The notes under the pieces are model-generated. The model was not told the DNA's origin and searched no databases. It saw only the letters and a list, made by a program, of their open reading frames with translations. From Allobosea sp. Root381 (GTDB taxonomy: Bacteria > Pseudomonadota > Alphaproteobacteria > Rhizobiales > Beijerinckiaceae), in contig NZ_LMJT01000034.1 in assembly GCF_001429395.1 (NCBI RefSeq), positions 208,185 to 272,184 of the forward strand: DNA of 64,000 bases. The letters run 5' to 3'. Both the position numbers and the translations under genes were made by a program. Every line of letters begins with the position of its first letter. Position 1 is the stretch's first letter. Below, piece by piece: positions 18,108 to 27,143 of this stretch.

Positions 18108-18491
18108 ATGAAAACTCTGCATTCAATCGGGGCAGCCGCCGCCCTCATCGGTGGCCTCTCGCTCGGCGGATCCGCCCTGGCCCAGCAGAATCAGGGCCAT
18201 GCCGGCCACGGCGCACCGGCCGTCTCGGAGAGCGACAGCCTCGCGACCGTCGCCTACAAGGCCGCCAACGCCAAGATGCACAAGGACATGGACATCGCCT
18301 ATGCGGGCGATGCCGACGCCGATTTCGTGCGCGGCATGATCCCGCATCACCAGGGCGCGATCGACATGGCGAAGATCGTGCTCGTCCACGGCAAGGACCC
18401 CGAGCTCAAGAAGCTCGCGAACGGCATCATCGCCGAACAGGAGAAGGAGATCGCCATGATGCGCGCCTGGTTGAAGAGGAACGGCAAGTAG
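18108..18491 (+). CDS. DUF305 / CopM-like periplasmic metallochaperone
   Basis: A 127-residue secreted protein: signal peptide (cleavage after SALAQ, about residue 25), an HAGHGAP stretch and the DUF305 signature FVRGMIPHHQGAIDMAKIV (about 74-92), then IIAEQEKEIAMMRAWL. DUF305 proteins such as cyanobacterial CopM bind Cu through Met/His residues in the periplasm; a role in copper handling here is inferred. It pairs with the upstream His/Cys-rich gene. Confidence 0.85.
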   Translation: MKTLHSIGAAAALIGGLSLGGSALAQQNQGHAGHGAPAVSESDSLATVAYKAANAKMHKDMDIAYAGDADADFVRGMIPHHQGAIDMAKIVLVHGKDPELKKLANGIIAEQEKEIAMMRAWLKRNGK

Positions 18492-18640
18492 CCCTCCGCA
18501 AGTAGCCCTGTGATCGCGGCAAGCGGCGGCAACGCCGCTTGCCCTCGGCCCGGGCCGCTGGCACACAGACGTCAGCGCGGCTTCGCCCCGGCGTTCGCGT
18601 GCCTGCCTCGTCGTCACGCCCCTCGCAGCCCGCCGGTCCC

Positions 18641-19678
18641 ATGAAGCGCTATCTGGACTATCTCTGGCCGATCATCGGGCTCGTGGCGGTCGTCTGGTCT
18701 GTCGACCTGCTCTGGGAGAAGCTCAAGGCGGAGGCGTTGACCAACGAGGCCGTCAGCGCCCGGCTCGAACAGGCCGGGCTGTGGGAAGCCTTCAAGATCG
18801 TCGCCTCGGGCATCGGCCAGAAGATCGCGGTGATCCCGACCGAAGCATTCTTCCACGCCGGTCTCGCGACCCTCGTCGCCTATGCCGCGCTCGCCTGGTA
18901 CGATCGGATCTCCCTGCTGCATCTCGGCAAGGAGAAGGGCATCTCCTGGCTCTACATCTCACTCTGTTCCTTCGTGACCTATGCGCTGTCGCACAATATC
19001 GGCGCCTCGGTCTTCTCGGGCGGCATGGTGCGCTTCCGTGCCTATACGGCGAAGGGGCTGACCGCCGGCGAGGTCGCGGTACTCGTCGCGCTCTGTTCCT
19101 TCACCTTCGCCTTCGGCACGATCCTGCTGCTCGGCCTGGTGCTGATCTACGAGCCCGAGATCCTGCGTCCGCTCGGGCGGCTCTCGAGCTGGTTCGCCAT
19201 CGGCGACAGCACCGCCCGTCTGATCGGGGTCGGCATGCTCGGCTTCGTCGCGCTCTACACGATCGGCTCCTGGCTCAAATTCAGGCCTCTGCGGATCGGC
19301 AAGTTCGAGATCATCTATCCGCGCCTGCCGATCGTCGCCCGGCAATATCTCGCGGCGCCGCTGGAACTCGCCGGTGCGGCCGGCATCATCTATTTCGCGC
19401 TGCCCGAACAGGGCAATCCAGGTTTCCTGATCGTGCTCGGCGCCTTCCTGCTGTCCTTCTCGGCCGGGCTGCTCAGCCAGGTTCCCGGCGGCGTCGGCGT
19501 GATGGAGGCGGTGTTCCTGGCGGTGATGCCCGGCATCCCGGCGCCGGCTGTCTTCGCGGCGCTGCTGATCTGGCGACTGTTCTACCTGATCCTGCCGCTG
19601 GTGATCTCGCTGCCGGTGGTGCTCGCCTTCGAGCGCGACCAGCTCAAGCGCCACACCCGCATCGCCCCGCCGCCTTAA
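18641..19678 (+). CDS. Lysylphosphatidylglycerol synthase-like integral membrane protein (UPF0104/YbhN family)
   Basis: A 345-residue polytopic membrane protein (about eight helices) matching the transmembrane (flippase) part of MprF-type proteins. Features are the ALSHNIGASVFSGGMVRFRAY motif and the C-terminal SQVPGGVGVMEAVFL motif characteristic of this family. There is no C-terminal aminoacyl-transferase domain, so it is a stand-alone YbhN-like protein, probably acting on lipids. The ATG at 18641 starts with the typical short cytoplasmic tail; an extension to 18539 is unlikely. Confidence 0.85.
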   Translation: MKRYLDYLWPIIGLVAVVWSVDLLWEKLKAEALTNEAVSARLEQAGLWEAFKIVASGIGQKIAVIPTEAFFHAGLATLVAYAALAWYDRISLLHLGKEKGISWLYISLCSFVTYALSHNIGASVFSGGMVRFRAYTAKGLTAGEVAVLVALCSFTFAFGTILLLGLVLIYEPEILRPLGRLSSWFAIGDSTARLIGVGMLGFVALYTIGSWLKFRPLRIGKFEIIYPRLPIVARQYLAAPLELAGAAGIIYFALPEQGNPGFLIVLGAFLLSFSAGLLSQVPGGVGVMEAVFLAVMPGIPAPAVFAALLIWRLFYLILPLVISLPVVLAFERDQLKRHTRIAPPP

Positions 19679-19688
19679 GACCGGTGGC

Positions 19689-20573
19689 TCAGCGCCGCAG
19701 CGCGATCGCTGCCGCACCGAACATCAGCAGCGCGCCGACTGCCTCGCTGGCCCCGAAGGGCTCGCCCAGCAGCAGCACGCCCGCGACAACCGCGATAACG
19801 GGGCTGACGAAGGCGTAGAGCCCGGCCCCGAAGGCGCCCCAGTCGCGCAGCAGGCGGATATAGATCGTGAAGCCGACGAGCGAGCCAGCAACGACCAGGA
19901 AGCCGACCGCCGGCGCCACCGGCCAGCTCAGCAGCACCGCCAGTTCAGGGACCCCGATGGGCTCGATCGCGAGCGTCACCACCACCAGACCAAGCGCGCC
20001 GATCGCGGTTTGCCAACTCGCCAGCGTCAGTGTCGGCATCGTCCCGGCAATCCGCCGGCTCAACACCCCACCCACGCAATAGGCCAAGGTGCCGAAGGCG
20101 ACCGAGGCGAGCCCCCAGGCCTCCAGCGCATCGCCCGGCGCGCCGCCGCCGCCCATAAGGCGCTGCGCGAACAGGAAGCCGAGCCCTGCCGTTCCCAGCG
20201 CGATCGCGGCGACCCGGCGCGCGGTGATCTTCTGGTCTTCGAGCGCGCGGCTGGCGAGCAGCGTCCAGACCGGAATCGTCGCCATGTTGACGATGGCCGA
20301 GAGTCCGGACGGTGCATGGGCGGCGCCCCAGAACAGGAAGGCGTAATTGGCGGTGTTGACGAGCAGCGCGGTCGCGATCAGCCGCGGCCAGGCGGTGCGC
20401 GGCACCTTGAGCAGGTCACGCCCGGCCCAGGCCATCATCAGCACGCCTGCCGTGACGAAGCGCGCCGAGGCCAGCAGCAGGGGCGAGGCGTGCTCCGAGG
20501 CGATCCGGACCGGCAGGAAGGTCAGGCCCCAGACCAGGCAAAGGACGATGAAGAGGGCGGCATTGCGGCTCAT
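19689..20573 (-). CDS. EamA-family (DMT superfamily) transporter
   Basis: A 294-residue protein with ten hydrophobic helices arranged as two EamA repeats. Recognisable are FIVLCLVWGLTFLPVRIASE at the N-terminus and the second-repeat motif YIRLLRDWGAFGAGLYAFVS-like text followed by PVIAVVAGVLLLGEPF. These transporters export amino acids or metabolites; the substrate is not predictable. Convergent with the LPG-synthase-like gene, 10 bp apart. Confidence 0.88.
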   Translation of the reverse strand: MSRNAALFIVLCLVWGLTFLPVRIASEHASPLLLASARFVTAGVLMMAWAGRDLLKVPRTAWPRLIATALLVNTANYAFLFWGAAHAPSGLSAIVNMATIPVWTLLASRALEDQKITARRVAAIALGTAGLGFLFAQRLMGGGGAPGDALEAWGLASVAFGTLAYCVGGVLSRRIAGTMPTLTLASWQTAIGALGLVVVTLAIEPIGVPELAVLLSWPVAPAVGFLVVAGSLVGFTIYIRLLRDWGAFGAGLYAFVSPVIAVVAGVLLLGEPFGASEAVGALLMFGAAAIALRR

Positions 20574-20691
20574 GCGCGCCCCTCATAGGCAAAGCCCTGC
20601 AGCGCCACCATTGCGCCGCGGGCATCGACGACCCGTGGAAAAGCGGGCGGGAGCGGTCCCCGCGTGAGGGCCTGGTCCCGCTAGCCGGCCC

Positions 20692-22812
20692 TCAGACGCT
20701 GCCGACCGTCTTCAGTCTGACGCGCGGATGGATCTCGGCCTGCGAGAGAACCGGGGTCTCGCGGCGGAAGCGCTCGATGATCTGCCGCACGAAGGGCCGC
20801 GCCATGCCGGAGGTGACCAGCGCCGGCATTTCGCCGATGCGCGCCGCATCCTCGAACTTGTCACGGACCTGATGCACGAACTCCTGCAGTCGCGACGGCT
20901 GCATGGCGAGATGACGCTCCTCGCCCTGGCCGATGATGGATTCGGCGAAGACGCTCTCCCAGGCCGGCGAGAGCGTGATGATCGGCAGGTTGCCCTGCCC
21001 GTTCGAGAACTGTGCGCAGATCTGGCGGGCGAGCCGCATGCGGACATGCTCGGCGATGTCGCGTGGGTTGCGCATGCTGCCCGCGACCTCGGCGATGCCT
21101 TCGACGATGGTGCCGAGGTCGCGGATCGAGATGCGCTCGGAGAGCAGGAGCTGCAGCACGCGCTGGATGCCGGTGGTCGAGAGTTGGCTCGGCACGATCT
21201 CCTTGACCAGATCGGCATGGTCCTTCGGCAGCTCGCGCAGCAGCTTCTGCACCTCGCCATGCGAGAGCAGCTCCGGCATGTGCGACTTCAGCACCTCGGT
21301 GAGATGCGTCGAGATCACGGTCGCCGCATCGACCACTGTGAAGCCGCGCAGCTGCGCCTCGTCCTGCAGGGCGCCGTCGATCCAGGTCGCCGGCAGGCCG
21401 AAGGTCGGCTCCAGCACGTTGTGGCCCGGCAGGTTCACGCTGCCGCCCATCGGGTCCATCGCCATGTACTGGCCGGCATAGACGATGCCGTGACCGGCAT
21501 CGATCTCCTTGATCTTGATGTAGTAGTGGTTCGCCTCGAGCTGGACGTTGTCGACGATGCGCACCGCCGGCATGACGAAGCCGAGTTCGGCCGCAAGCTG
21601 GCGGCGCAACGCTCGCACCTGGTCGGTCAGCCGGTCCTGGCCGCCGGCCGCATTGACCAGCGGCAGCAGTCCGTAGCCGATCTCGATCTTGAGCTCGTCG
21701 AGCTTGAGCAGGTCGTTGAGCGTCTCTTCCTTCGGCGTTCCGTCGGCCTGGAGCGGCGAGGCGGCCTGCGCTGCGACCGCGACCTCCGCCTCACGCGCCT
21801 TGGCGAGCCCGCTTGCACGCCAGGCCAGCCAGCCGGCGCCCGCAGCAAGCCCGAGGAAGGGCAGCATGGGGATGCCCGGCAGAAGCGCGATCAGCGTCAT
21901 AACCGCCGCCGACATGCCGAGCGCCTTGGGATAGTTCGAGAGCTGCTTGCCAAGCGCCTTGTCCGCGGCGCCGCGCACGCCGGACTTGGAGACCAGCAGG
22001 CCCGCCGCCGTCGAGACGATCAGCGCGGGGATCTGGCTGACGAGGCCGTCGCCAACTGTCAGCTGCGTATAGACGCGCGCCGCATCGCCGAAGCCCATGC
22101 CCTGCTGCGCCACGCCGATGATGATGCCGCCCAGCACGTTGATGAAGGTGATCAGCAGGCCGGCGATCGCGTCGCCGCGCACGAATTTCGAGGCACCGTC
22201 CATCGAGCCGAAGAAGTTCGCCTCATCCTCCAGAGCCTTGCGGCGGACCTTGGCCACCTCCTGGTCGATCAAACCGGCGCCCAGATCCGCGTCGATCGCC
22301 ATCTGCTTGCCCGGCATGGCGTCAAGCGCAAAACGCGCCGCGACCTCGGCGATGCGGCCCGAGCCCTTGGTGATGACGACGAAGTTGACGATGATCAGGA
22401 TGGTGAAGACGATCACGCCGATGACGAAATTGCCGCCCATCACGAAGCTGCCGAACGCTTCGATGACATGGCCGGCGGAAGCGCTGCCCTCATGCCCATG
22501 CGCAAGGATGACGCGCGTGGTCGCCAGGTTCAGCGCCAGCCGGAACATGGTGACGATCAGCAGCACCGTCGGGAAGGCGGAGAATTCGAGCGGCTCCTCG
22601 ATGAAGAGCGCGGTCATCAGCACCAGCACGGAGAGGATGATCGAAAGCGCCAGCAGCAGGTCGAGCAGCACCACCGGCAGCGGGAAGATGAGCACCACGA
22701 GGATGCCCATGACGCCGATCGCGAGAAAGAGATCGGGGCGGTTGAGGAGCTTCCCCATCGCGCCGCGGCTCATATCGAAGCCGCCGCTCTTCCCCGCCGT
22801 CACATCGCTCAT
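20692..22812 (-). CDS. flhA: Flagellar export apparatus protein FlhA
   Basis: A 706-residue FlhA, the export-gate subunit of the flagellar type III system. The N-terminal half has about eight helices and the FHIPEP-family region (AARFALDAMPGKQMAIDADL, with KVRRKALEDEANFFGSMDGA); the C-terminal cytoplasmic half docks chaperone-substrate complexes (LPATWIDGA, STHLTEVLKSHMPELL, LQLLLSERISIRDLGTI). Start at ATG 22812 with AAGGAG upstream; an ATG at 22839 is also possible. It stands apart from the fliF cluster and its divergent neighbour is a Tat-signal protein. Confidence 0.95.
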   Translation of the reverse strand: MSDVTAGKSGGFDMSRGAMGKLLNRPDLFLAIGVMGILVVLIFPLPVVLLDLLLALSIILSVLVLMTALFIEEPLEFSAFPTVLLIVTMFRLALNLATTRVILAHGHEGSASAGHVIEAFGSFVMGGNFVIGVIVFTILIIVNFVVITKGSGRIAEVAARFALDAMPGKQMAIDADLGAGLIDQEVAKVRRKALEDEANFFGSMDGASKFVRGDAIAGLLITFINVLGGIIIGVAQQGMGFGDAARVYTQLTVGDGLVSQIPALIVSTAAGLLVSKSGVRGAADKALGKQLSNYPKALGMSAAVMTLIALLPGIPMLPFLGLAAGAGWLAWRASGLAKAREAEVAVAAQAASPLQADGTPKEETLNDLLKLDELKIEIGYGLLPLVNAAGGQDRLTDQVRALRRQLAAELGFVMPAVRIVDNVQLEANHYYIKIKEIDAGHGIVYAGQYMAMDPMGGSVNLPGHNVLEPTFGLPATWIDGALQDEAQLRGFTVVDAATVISTHLTEVLKSHMPELLSHGEVQKLLRELPKDHADLVKEIVPSQLSTTGIQRVLQLLLSERISIRDLGTIVEGIAEVAGSMRNPRDIAEHVRMRLARQICAQFSNGQGNLPIITLSPAWESVFAESIIGQGEERHLAMQPSRLQEFVHQVRDKFEDAARIGEMPALVTSGMARPFVRQIIERFRRETPVLSQAEIHPRVRLKTVGSV

Positions 22813-22910
22813 AGGCCAGCCAGCTCCTTGCGCCGACATGAGCGCAACCCGGCAATTCTTGCCGAGCTTATGGTGAACGAGTGGTTAAGACGCCGAATAA
22901 AACCGACGAC

Positions 22911-22935
22911 GGAACCCTTTTCTGAACGGACTGTT
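22911..22935 (+). promoter_or_regulatory. Possible EcfG-type (general stress) promoter
   Basis: GGAAC (22911-22915), 16 bases, then TGTT (22932-22935), one mismatch from the alphaproteobacterial EcfG consensus GGAAC-N16/17-CGTT. It is about 90 bp upstream of the Arg/Val-rich Tat-signal gene. A single match of this length can occur by chance. Confidence 0.3.
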
Positions 22936-23025
22936 ATTGAACTGCCGTTTTGCGGCCCCATTGGCCTTTCCTCTTAGGCGCGACGACAGACGACACAACG
23001 GTTCCTCGAACCGAGAGACTGGAGA

Positions 23026-23352
23026 ATGACTTTGGATAGACGTTCCTTCGTGATGAGCCTTTTCGGTGGCCTCGCCGCCGCGAGCCTGGGCGGCGTCGCC
23101 CTTTCCCATGCAGCCGAGCCGCAGCTTGCCGCCAAGGCTGGCGACCTCGATGCGGCGACCAAGGCGGCCCTCGACAAGGCCGATGCCGAATTCTCCCAGG
23201 TCGTGGTGCGCGAGCGCGTCGTGCGCCGTCCTCGCCCTTATCGTCGCCCCTATCGCCGCCCGGTCGTCGTCCGCGAGCGCGTCGTCGTGAGGCGCCGGCC
23301 GCGGCGCTATCGCCGGCCGGTGGTGGTTCGCCGGCGCGTGATCGTCCGCTGA
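23026..23352 (+). CDS. Tat-signal protein with Arg/Val-rich repetitive tail (paralogue 1)
   Basis: A 108-residue protein. The first 30 residues form a twin-arginine signal (LDRRSFVMSLFGGLAAASLGG). A conserved block DAATKAALDKADAEFSQ follows (about 40-57), then a tail made almost only of Arg, Val, Pro and Tyr (RERVVRRPRPYRRPYRRP and similar). It shares the signal and the ALDK-DAEFSQ block with the gene at 25022, so they are paralogues differing in tail composition. The start may also be TTG at 23032. Exported, strongly basic; the function is unknown. Confidence 0.7.
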   Translation: MTLDRRSFVMSLFGGLAAASLGGVALSHAAEPQLAAKAGDLDAATKAALDKADAEFSQVVVRERVVRRPRPYRRPYRRPVVVRERVVVRRRPRRYRRPVVVRRRVIVR

Positions 23353-23369
23353 TCTCGACCTGACTTTTC

Positions 23370-23397
23370 GGGGCGGCTCTCCAGCCGCCCCGGCTTT
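23370..23397 (+). terminator. Hairpin after the Arg/Val-rich gene, probable terminator
   Basis: Perfect 9-bp stem GGGGCGGCT / AGCCGCCCC with CTCC loop (23370-23391). The following GGCTTTGG is only weakly T-rich, so it may be an inefficient terminator. It lies just downstream of the small Tat-signal gene. Confidence 0.5.
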
Positions 23398-23432
23398 GGA
23401 AGAATCCGGGCAACAGACAGGAGATCGCCGGC

Positions 23433-24917
23433 ATGACAACGCCGGACTCATCCCCCGCAGGCGCCGCCAACATCGCCACCGGCACGATCGCCACCGACGT
23501 CCCTGCTCGGCTCGACCGGCTGCCCTGGTCGCGCTTTCACACGCTGGTCGTCGTCGCGCTCGGCGTGACCTGGATCCTCGACGGGCTCGAAGTCACGCTG
23601 GCCGGGTCGGTTTCCGGCGCGCTGAAGGACAGTCCGGCGCTGCGCTTCACCAACACCGAGGTCGGCATGGCCGGCGCCGCCTATATTGCCGGTGCGGTCC
23701 TCGGCGCCCTGTTCTTCGGCTGGCTGACCGACCGGCTCGGCCGCAAGAAGCTCTTCACGATCACGGTGCTGGTCTATCTCGCGGCAACCGCCGCGACCGC
23801 CTTCTCCTGGAATTTCTGGAGCTTCATCGTCTTCCGCTTCTTCACCGGCATGGGCATCGGCGGCGAGTACACGGCCATCAACTCGACGATTCAGGAGCTG
23901 GTCCCGGCCCGCGTGCGCGGCTGGGTCGATCTCGTCATCAACGGCTCCTTCTGGGTCGGGGCCGCGCTCGGCGCAATCGGCGCGATCGTCCTGCTGAACC
24001 CCGCCGTGATCGATCCGGAGATCGGCTGGCGCCTCGCCTTCTTCATCGGCTCGGCGCTCGGCCTCATCATCCTGGTCCTGCGGCAATGGATTCCGGAAAG
24101 TCCGCGCTGGCTGATCAGCCATGGCCGCGCCGACGAGGCCGCCGCCATCGTCGCCTCGATCGAGGCGCGGTCCGGCATGCTGCCGCAGCCAGGCGAGAAG
24201 CTGCCGCTGACGCATCTGCGCCCGCGCGCGGCGACGCCGCTGCGCGAGGTCTTCAACGTGCTCTTCGTCGTGCACCGGCAGCGCGCGCTCGTCGGCCTCG
24301 CCCTGATGGTATCGCAGGCGTTCTTCTACAACGCGATCTTCTTCACCTATGCGCTGATCCTGACCGATTTCTACCAGGTGCCCTCGCAGGCCATCGGCTG
24401 GTTCATCCTGCCCTTCGCCGCCGGCAATTTCCTCGGGCCGCTGATCCTCGGCCGGTTCTTCGATACGATCGGCCGCCGCACCATGATCGCGGCGACCTAC
24501 GCGCTCTCCGGCATATTGCTGACCGGAACGGGCTATCTGTTCTGGCGCGACCTCCTGACAGCGCAGCAGCTCACCCTGTGCTGGAGCGTCGTCTTCTTCT
24601 TCGCTTCCGCTGCGGCGAGCTCGGCCTATCTGACGGTCAGCGAAACCTTTCCGGTCGAAATGCGGGCGCTGGCGATCGCGGCCTTCTACGCGGTCGGCAC
24701 GGGTGCGGGCGGCGTCGCCGGCCCCTGGCTCTTCGGCATCCTGATCGACACCGGCTCGCGCGGCAGCGTCTTCGGCGGCTATCTCTTCGGCGCCGTGCTG
24801 ATGCTGGTGGCGGCGGTGCTCGCCGGCCGCTATGCGATCAAGGCCGAGCGGAAGCCGCTCGAAAGCATCGCCCGCCCGCTGAACGCCATCGACCCTGTCG
24901 AAGGGCGGGTCAAATAA
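23433..24917 (+). CDS. MFS transporter (sugar/aromatic-acid porter type)
   Basis: A 494-residue MFS protein with twelve helices. It has the motif-A sequence GWLTDRLGRKKLFT between helices 2 and 3, RFFTGMGIGGEYTAINS in helix 4 (similar to SV2/aromatic-acid porters), PESPRWLISHGR after helix 6, and GRFFDTIGRRTMIA after helix 8. It probably takes up an organic acid or sugar by proton symport. It is flanked by two paralogous small Tat-signal genes in the same direction; whether they are functionally linked is unknown. Confidence 0.88.
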   Translation: MTTPDSSPAGAANIATGTIATDVPARLDRLPWSRFHTLVVVALGVTWILDGLEVTLAGSVSGALKDSPALRFTNTEVGMAGAAYIAGAVLGALFFGWLTDRLGRKKLFTITVLVYLAATAATAFSWNFWSFIVFRFFTGMGIGGEYTAINSTIQELVPARVRGWVDLVINGSFWVGAALGAIGAIVLLNPAVIDPEIGWRLAFFIGSALGLIILVLRQWIPESPRWLISHGRADEAAAIVASIEARSGMLPQPGEKLPLTHLRPRAATPLREVFNVLFVVHRQRALVGLALMVSQAFFYNAIFFTYALILTDFYQVPSQAIGWFILPFAAGNFLGPLILGRFFDTIGRRTMIAATYALSGILLTGTGYLFWRDLLTAQQLTLCWSVVFFFASAAASSAYLTVSETFPVEMRALAIAAFYAVGTGAGGVAGPWLFGILIDTGSRGSVFGGYLFGAVLMLVAAVLAGRYAIKAERKPLESIARPLNAIDPVEGRVK

Positions 24918-25021
24918 TTCCGTAAATGGAACCTAGCATCATGCAAACGCATTAATCCCTGGATGCGGTTCCATCCTTAGAAGATCAGGGGATGCGGTGA
25001 AACAGCCTATTGGAGGACGTC

Positions 25022-25360
25022 GTGGATAGACGCTCATTCATCATGACACTGGTCGGCGGCTTCGCCGCTGCGGGCCTTGGCGGGATCACCGCTTCAGAAG
25101 CGGCCCAGCCGAAGCCTACCCCGTCGCCCGAGCTCGAGCCTGCCGCGGTTCCGGACGACGAGGCGGTGAGCGCCGAGGTCAAGGACGCCCTCGACAAGAC
25201 CGACGCCGAGTTCAGCCAGTATTACTACTATCGCAGGCCGCGCTATTATGCCCGACCGCGCTACTACGCCCGGCCGCGTTACTACCGCCCTCGCCCGCGC
25301 GTTTATTACCGCCCGCGCTACTACGCCCGGCCGCGCTATTACCGCCGGCGCTATTATTAA
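25022..25360 (+). CDS. Tat-signal protein with Arg/Tyr-rich repetitive tail (paralogue 2)
   Basis: About 112 residues, starting at GTG 25022 with a GGAGG ribosome site (25013-25018). The N-terminus VDRRSFIMTLVGGFAAAGLGG is a twin-arginine signal nearly identical in pattern to the gene at 23026, and the block KDALDKTDAEFSQ is shared. The tail from about residue 65 is a low-complexity array of R-Y-Y-A/R-P units (RPRYYARPRYYARPRYYRP), strongly basic and aromatic. The function is unknown. The repeats are also visible as DNA repeats ccgcgctac(t)ac. Confidence 0.72.
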   Translation: MDRRSFIMTLVGGFAAAGLGGITASEAAQPKPTPSPELEPAAVPDDEAVSAEVKDALDKTDAEFSQYYYYRRPRYYARPRYYARPRYYRPRPRVYYRPRYYARPRYYRRRYY

Positions 25361-25374
25361 GACGGGCGTCCCGG

Positions 25375-26739
25375 TCAGAGCGCGTTGACGCGCGCCTGAC
25401 CTGGTTCCGCCACCGCGATCCCGGCGGAGGTGTATTCGCTCAGCTTGTTGCGCAGCGTGCGGATCGAAATCCCTAATATCTTGGCCGCATGGGTGCGGTT
25501 GCCGAGGCAATGGTCGAGCGTATCGAGGATCAGTTCGCGCTCGACATCGGCCACCGTATGGCCGACGAGCGAGCGCGTCATCGCCTCCGCGGTCTGTGCC
25601 GCACGCGCCGCGCTGTCGCGGGAGCCGGCCGGACCGAGGGTCTCGCCCTCCGGCGTCATCACCGCATCGGCGCCGATCTCGGCCCCCTGGGCCAGCAGCA
25701 CGGCGCGGTGAATCGTGTTCTCCAGTTCGCGGACATTGCCGCGCCAGGCATTGGCGAGCAGCAGCTTGCGCGCGTCGGCCGCGACAGGGCGCAGCGGCAT
25801 GCCGTTGATCTCGGCATATTTGCGCGCGAAATGGTCGGTCAGCGCCAGGATGTCGCCGGGCCGCTCACGTAGTGCCGGCAGGCGCAGATGCACCACGTTC
25901 AGGCGATAGAACAGGTCCTCGCGGAACGAGCCCTCCCGCACGGCATCGCCGAGATTGCGGTTCGAGGTCGCGATGATGCGCAGGTCCACCTTGACGGCTT
26001 GAGTGCCGCCGACGCGGTCGATCATCCGCTCCTGCAGCGCGCGCAGCAGCTTGGCCTGGAGGCGGACATCCATCTCCGAGATCTCGTCGAGCAGCAGCGT
26101 GCCGCCGCTGGCCTCCTCGAACTTGCCGATGCGGCGGGCGATGGCGCCGGTGAAGGCGCCCTTCTCATGGCCGAACAGTTCGGATTCGAGCAGGTTGTCC
26201 GGAATGGCGGCACAGTTGACGGCGACGAAGGGCTTGTCCTTGCGCTGCGACTTCTGGTGCAGGTGTCGCGCGATCACCTCCTTGCCGGTGCCGCTCTCGC
26301 CGGTGACGAGGACCGGTGCATCGGAGCGGGCGATCTGCGAGGCGAGCTGGACGACCCGCTCCATCGCCGGGTCCTTCCAGATCAGGCTCGACTGGTCGGC
26401 CGCGACCGCCTCCAGCACGGCGGCGATCAGCTCGGGATCGGGCGGCAGCGGCACATATTCGCGCGCGCCGGCCTGGATCGCGGCGACGGCCGCGCGGGCA
26501 TCGGTCGAGGTGCCGCAGGCGACGATCGGCGTGCGGATGCGCTCGGCCTCGAGCGCTGCGACATAGGCCGCGATCGGCTGCGCGACATCGATCATCAGCA
26601 GGTCCGCGCCCTTGGAGCGCAGCACGGCGAGCGTCTGGTCCAGGCTCTCGGTGTGGGTCACGGCCGCACCGTGCGACATCGCGATCTTGGCCGCAGCGAT
26701 GATCTGCCCCTTGAGACCGCCGGCAATGATGAGGCGCAT
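25375..26739 (-). CDS. flbD: Sigma-54-dependent flagellar regulator FlbD
   Basis: A 454-residue NtrC-family activator. The N-terminal receiver-like domain (about 1-115) is degenerate in the acidic pocket. The AAA+ domain carries Walker A TGESGTGKEVIAR, the sigma-54-contact loop GHEKGAFTGA and LLLDEISEM. The C-terminal Fis-type helix-turn-helix ends GNRTHAAKILGISIRTLRNKL. FlbD activates late flagellar genes with RpoN in Caulobacter. It is the last gene of the fliF-fliG-fliH-fliN-flbD operon; a candidate sigma-54 promoter lies upstream of fliK. Confidence 0.92.
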   Translation of the reverse strand: MRLIIAGGLKGQIIAAAKIAMSHGAAVTHTESLDQTLAVLRSKGADLLMIDVAQPIAAYVAALEAERIRTPIVACGTSTDARAAVAAIQAGAREYVPLPPDPELIAAVLEAVAADQSSLIWKDPAMERVVQLASQIARSDAPVLVTGESGTGKEVIARHLHQKSQRKDKPFVAVNCAAIPDNLLESELFGHEKGAFTGAIARRIGKFEEASGGTLLLDEISEMDVRLQAKLLRALQERMIDRVGGTQAVKVDLRIIATSNRNLGDAVREGSFREDLFYRLNVVHLRLPALRERPGDILALTDHFARKYAEINGMPLRPVAADARKLLLANAWRGNVRELENTIHRAVLLAQGAEIGADAVMTPEGETLGPAGSRDSAARAAQTAEAMTRSLVGHTVADVERELILDTLDHCLGNRTHAAKILGISIRTLRNKLSEYTSAGIAVAEPGQARVNAL

Positions 26740-26783
26740 GGCTCAGGCCTTTCTGCGAAATGTGATGGCGCGCCGGCCGGTCG

Positions 26784-27134
26784 TCACCGGTCGGCCTTGA
26801 TGATTTCGGTCATGGTCACGCCGAGCCGGTCCTCGACCACGACGACCTCGCCGCGGGCCACCAGCCGCTCGTTGACGAAGATGTCGATCGCCTCGCCGAC
26901 GCGCCGGTCCAGCTCCAGCACGGCGCCCGGCACGATCTGAAGCAGATCGCCGATCGCGATCTTGGAGGAGCCAAGCACCGCCGAGACGTTGACCGGTACG
27001 TCGAAGACCTGCTCGAGATCCTCCGCGGTCTTCACCGGGATCGGCCCCGATCGCGCGACCGAACTCTCGTTCTGATCGAAGGAGAGATCGGCCGGGTTCA
27101 GCGGCGGCAGGTTGAGATCGTTGTCCGAGGCCAT
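26784..27134 (-). CDS. fliN: Flagellar motor switch protein FliN
   Basis: A 116-residue FliN with the C-terminal SpoA-type C-ring domain (about 38-114): DVPVNVSAVLGSSKIAIGDL, PGAVLELDRRVGEAIDIFVN and GVTMTEII. FliN tetramers form the lower C-ring that binds CheY-P and FliH. It follows fliH by 9 bp in the same operon. Confidence 0.93.
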   Translation of the reverse strand: MASDNDLNLPPLNPADLSFDQNESSVARSGPIPVKTAEDLEQVFDVPVNVSAVLGSSKIAIGDLLQIVPGAVLELDRRVGEAIDIFVNERLVARGEVVVVEDRLGVTMTEIIKADR

Positions 27135-27143
27135 CGGTCGTCC

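Noticed and set aside
22870..22905. TTAA-N7-AATA word upstream of flhA as a CtrA box
   Set aside because: Only half of the consensus matches; too weak to list as a site.
20728..22977. Long plus-strand open frame (749 codons) antisense to flhA
   Set aside because: Shadow of flhA; sequence rich in Asp/Arg/His/Gln with no recognisable domain.
25200..25360. Repeats in the Arg/Tyr tail considered as a CRISPR array
   Set aside because: Units are short (about 15-18 bp), coding and contiguous without spacers; they translate to a regular R-Y-Y pattern.
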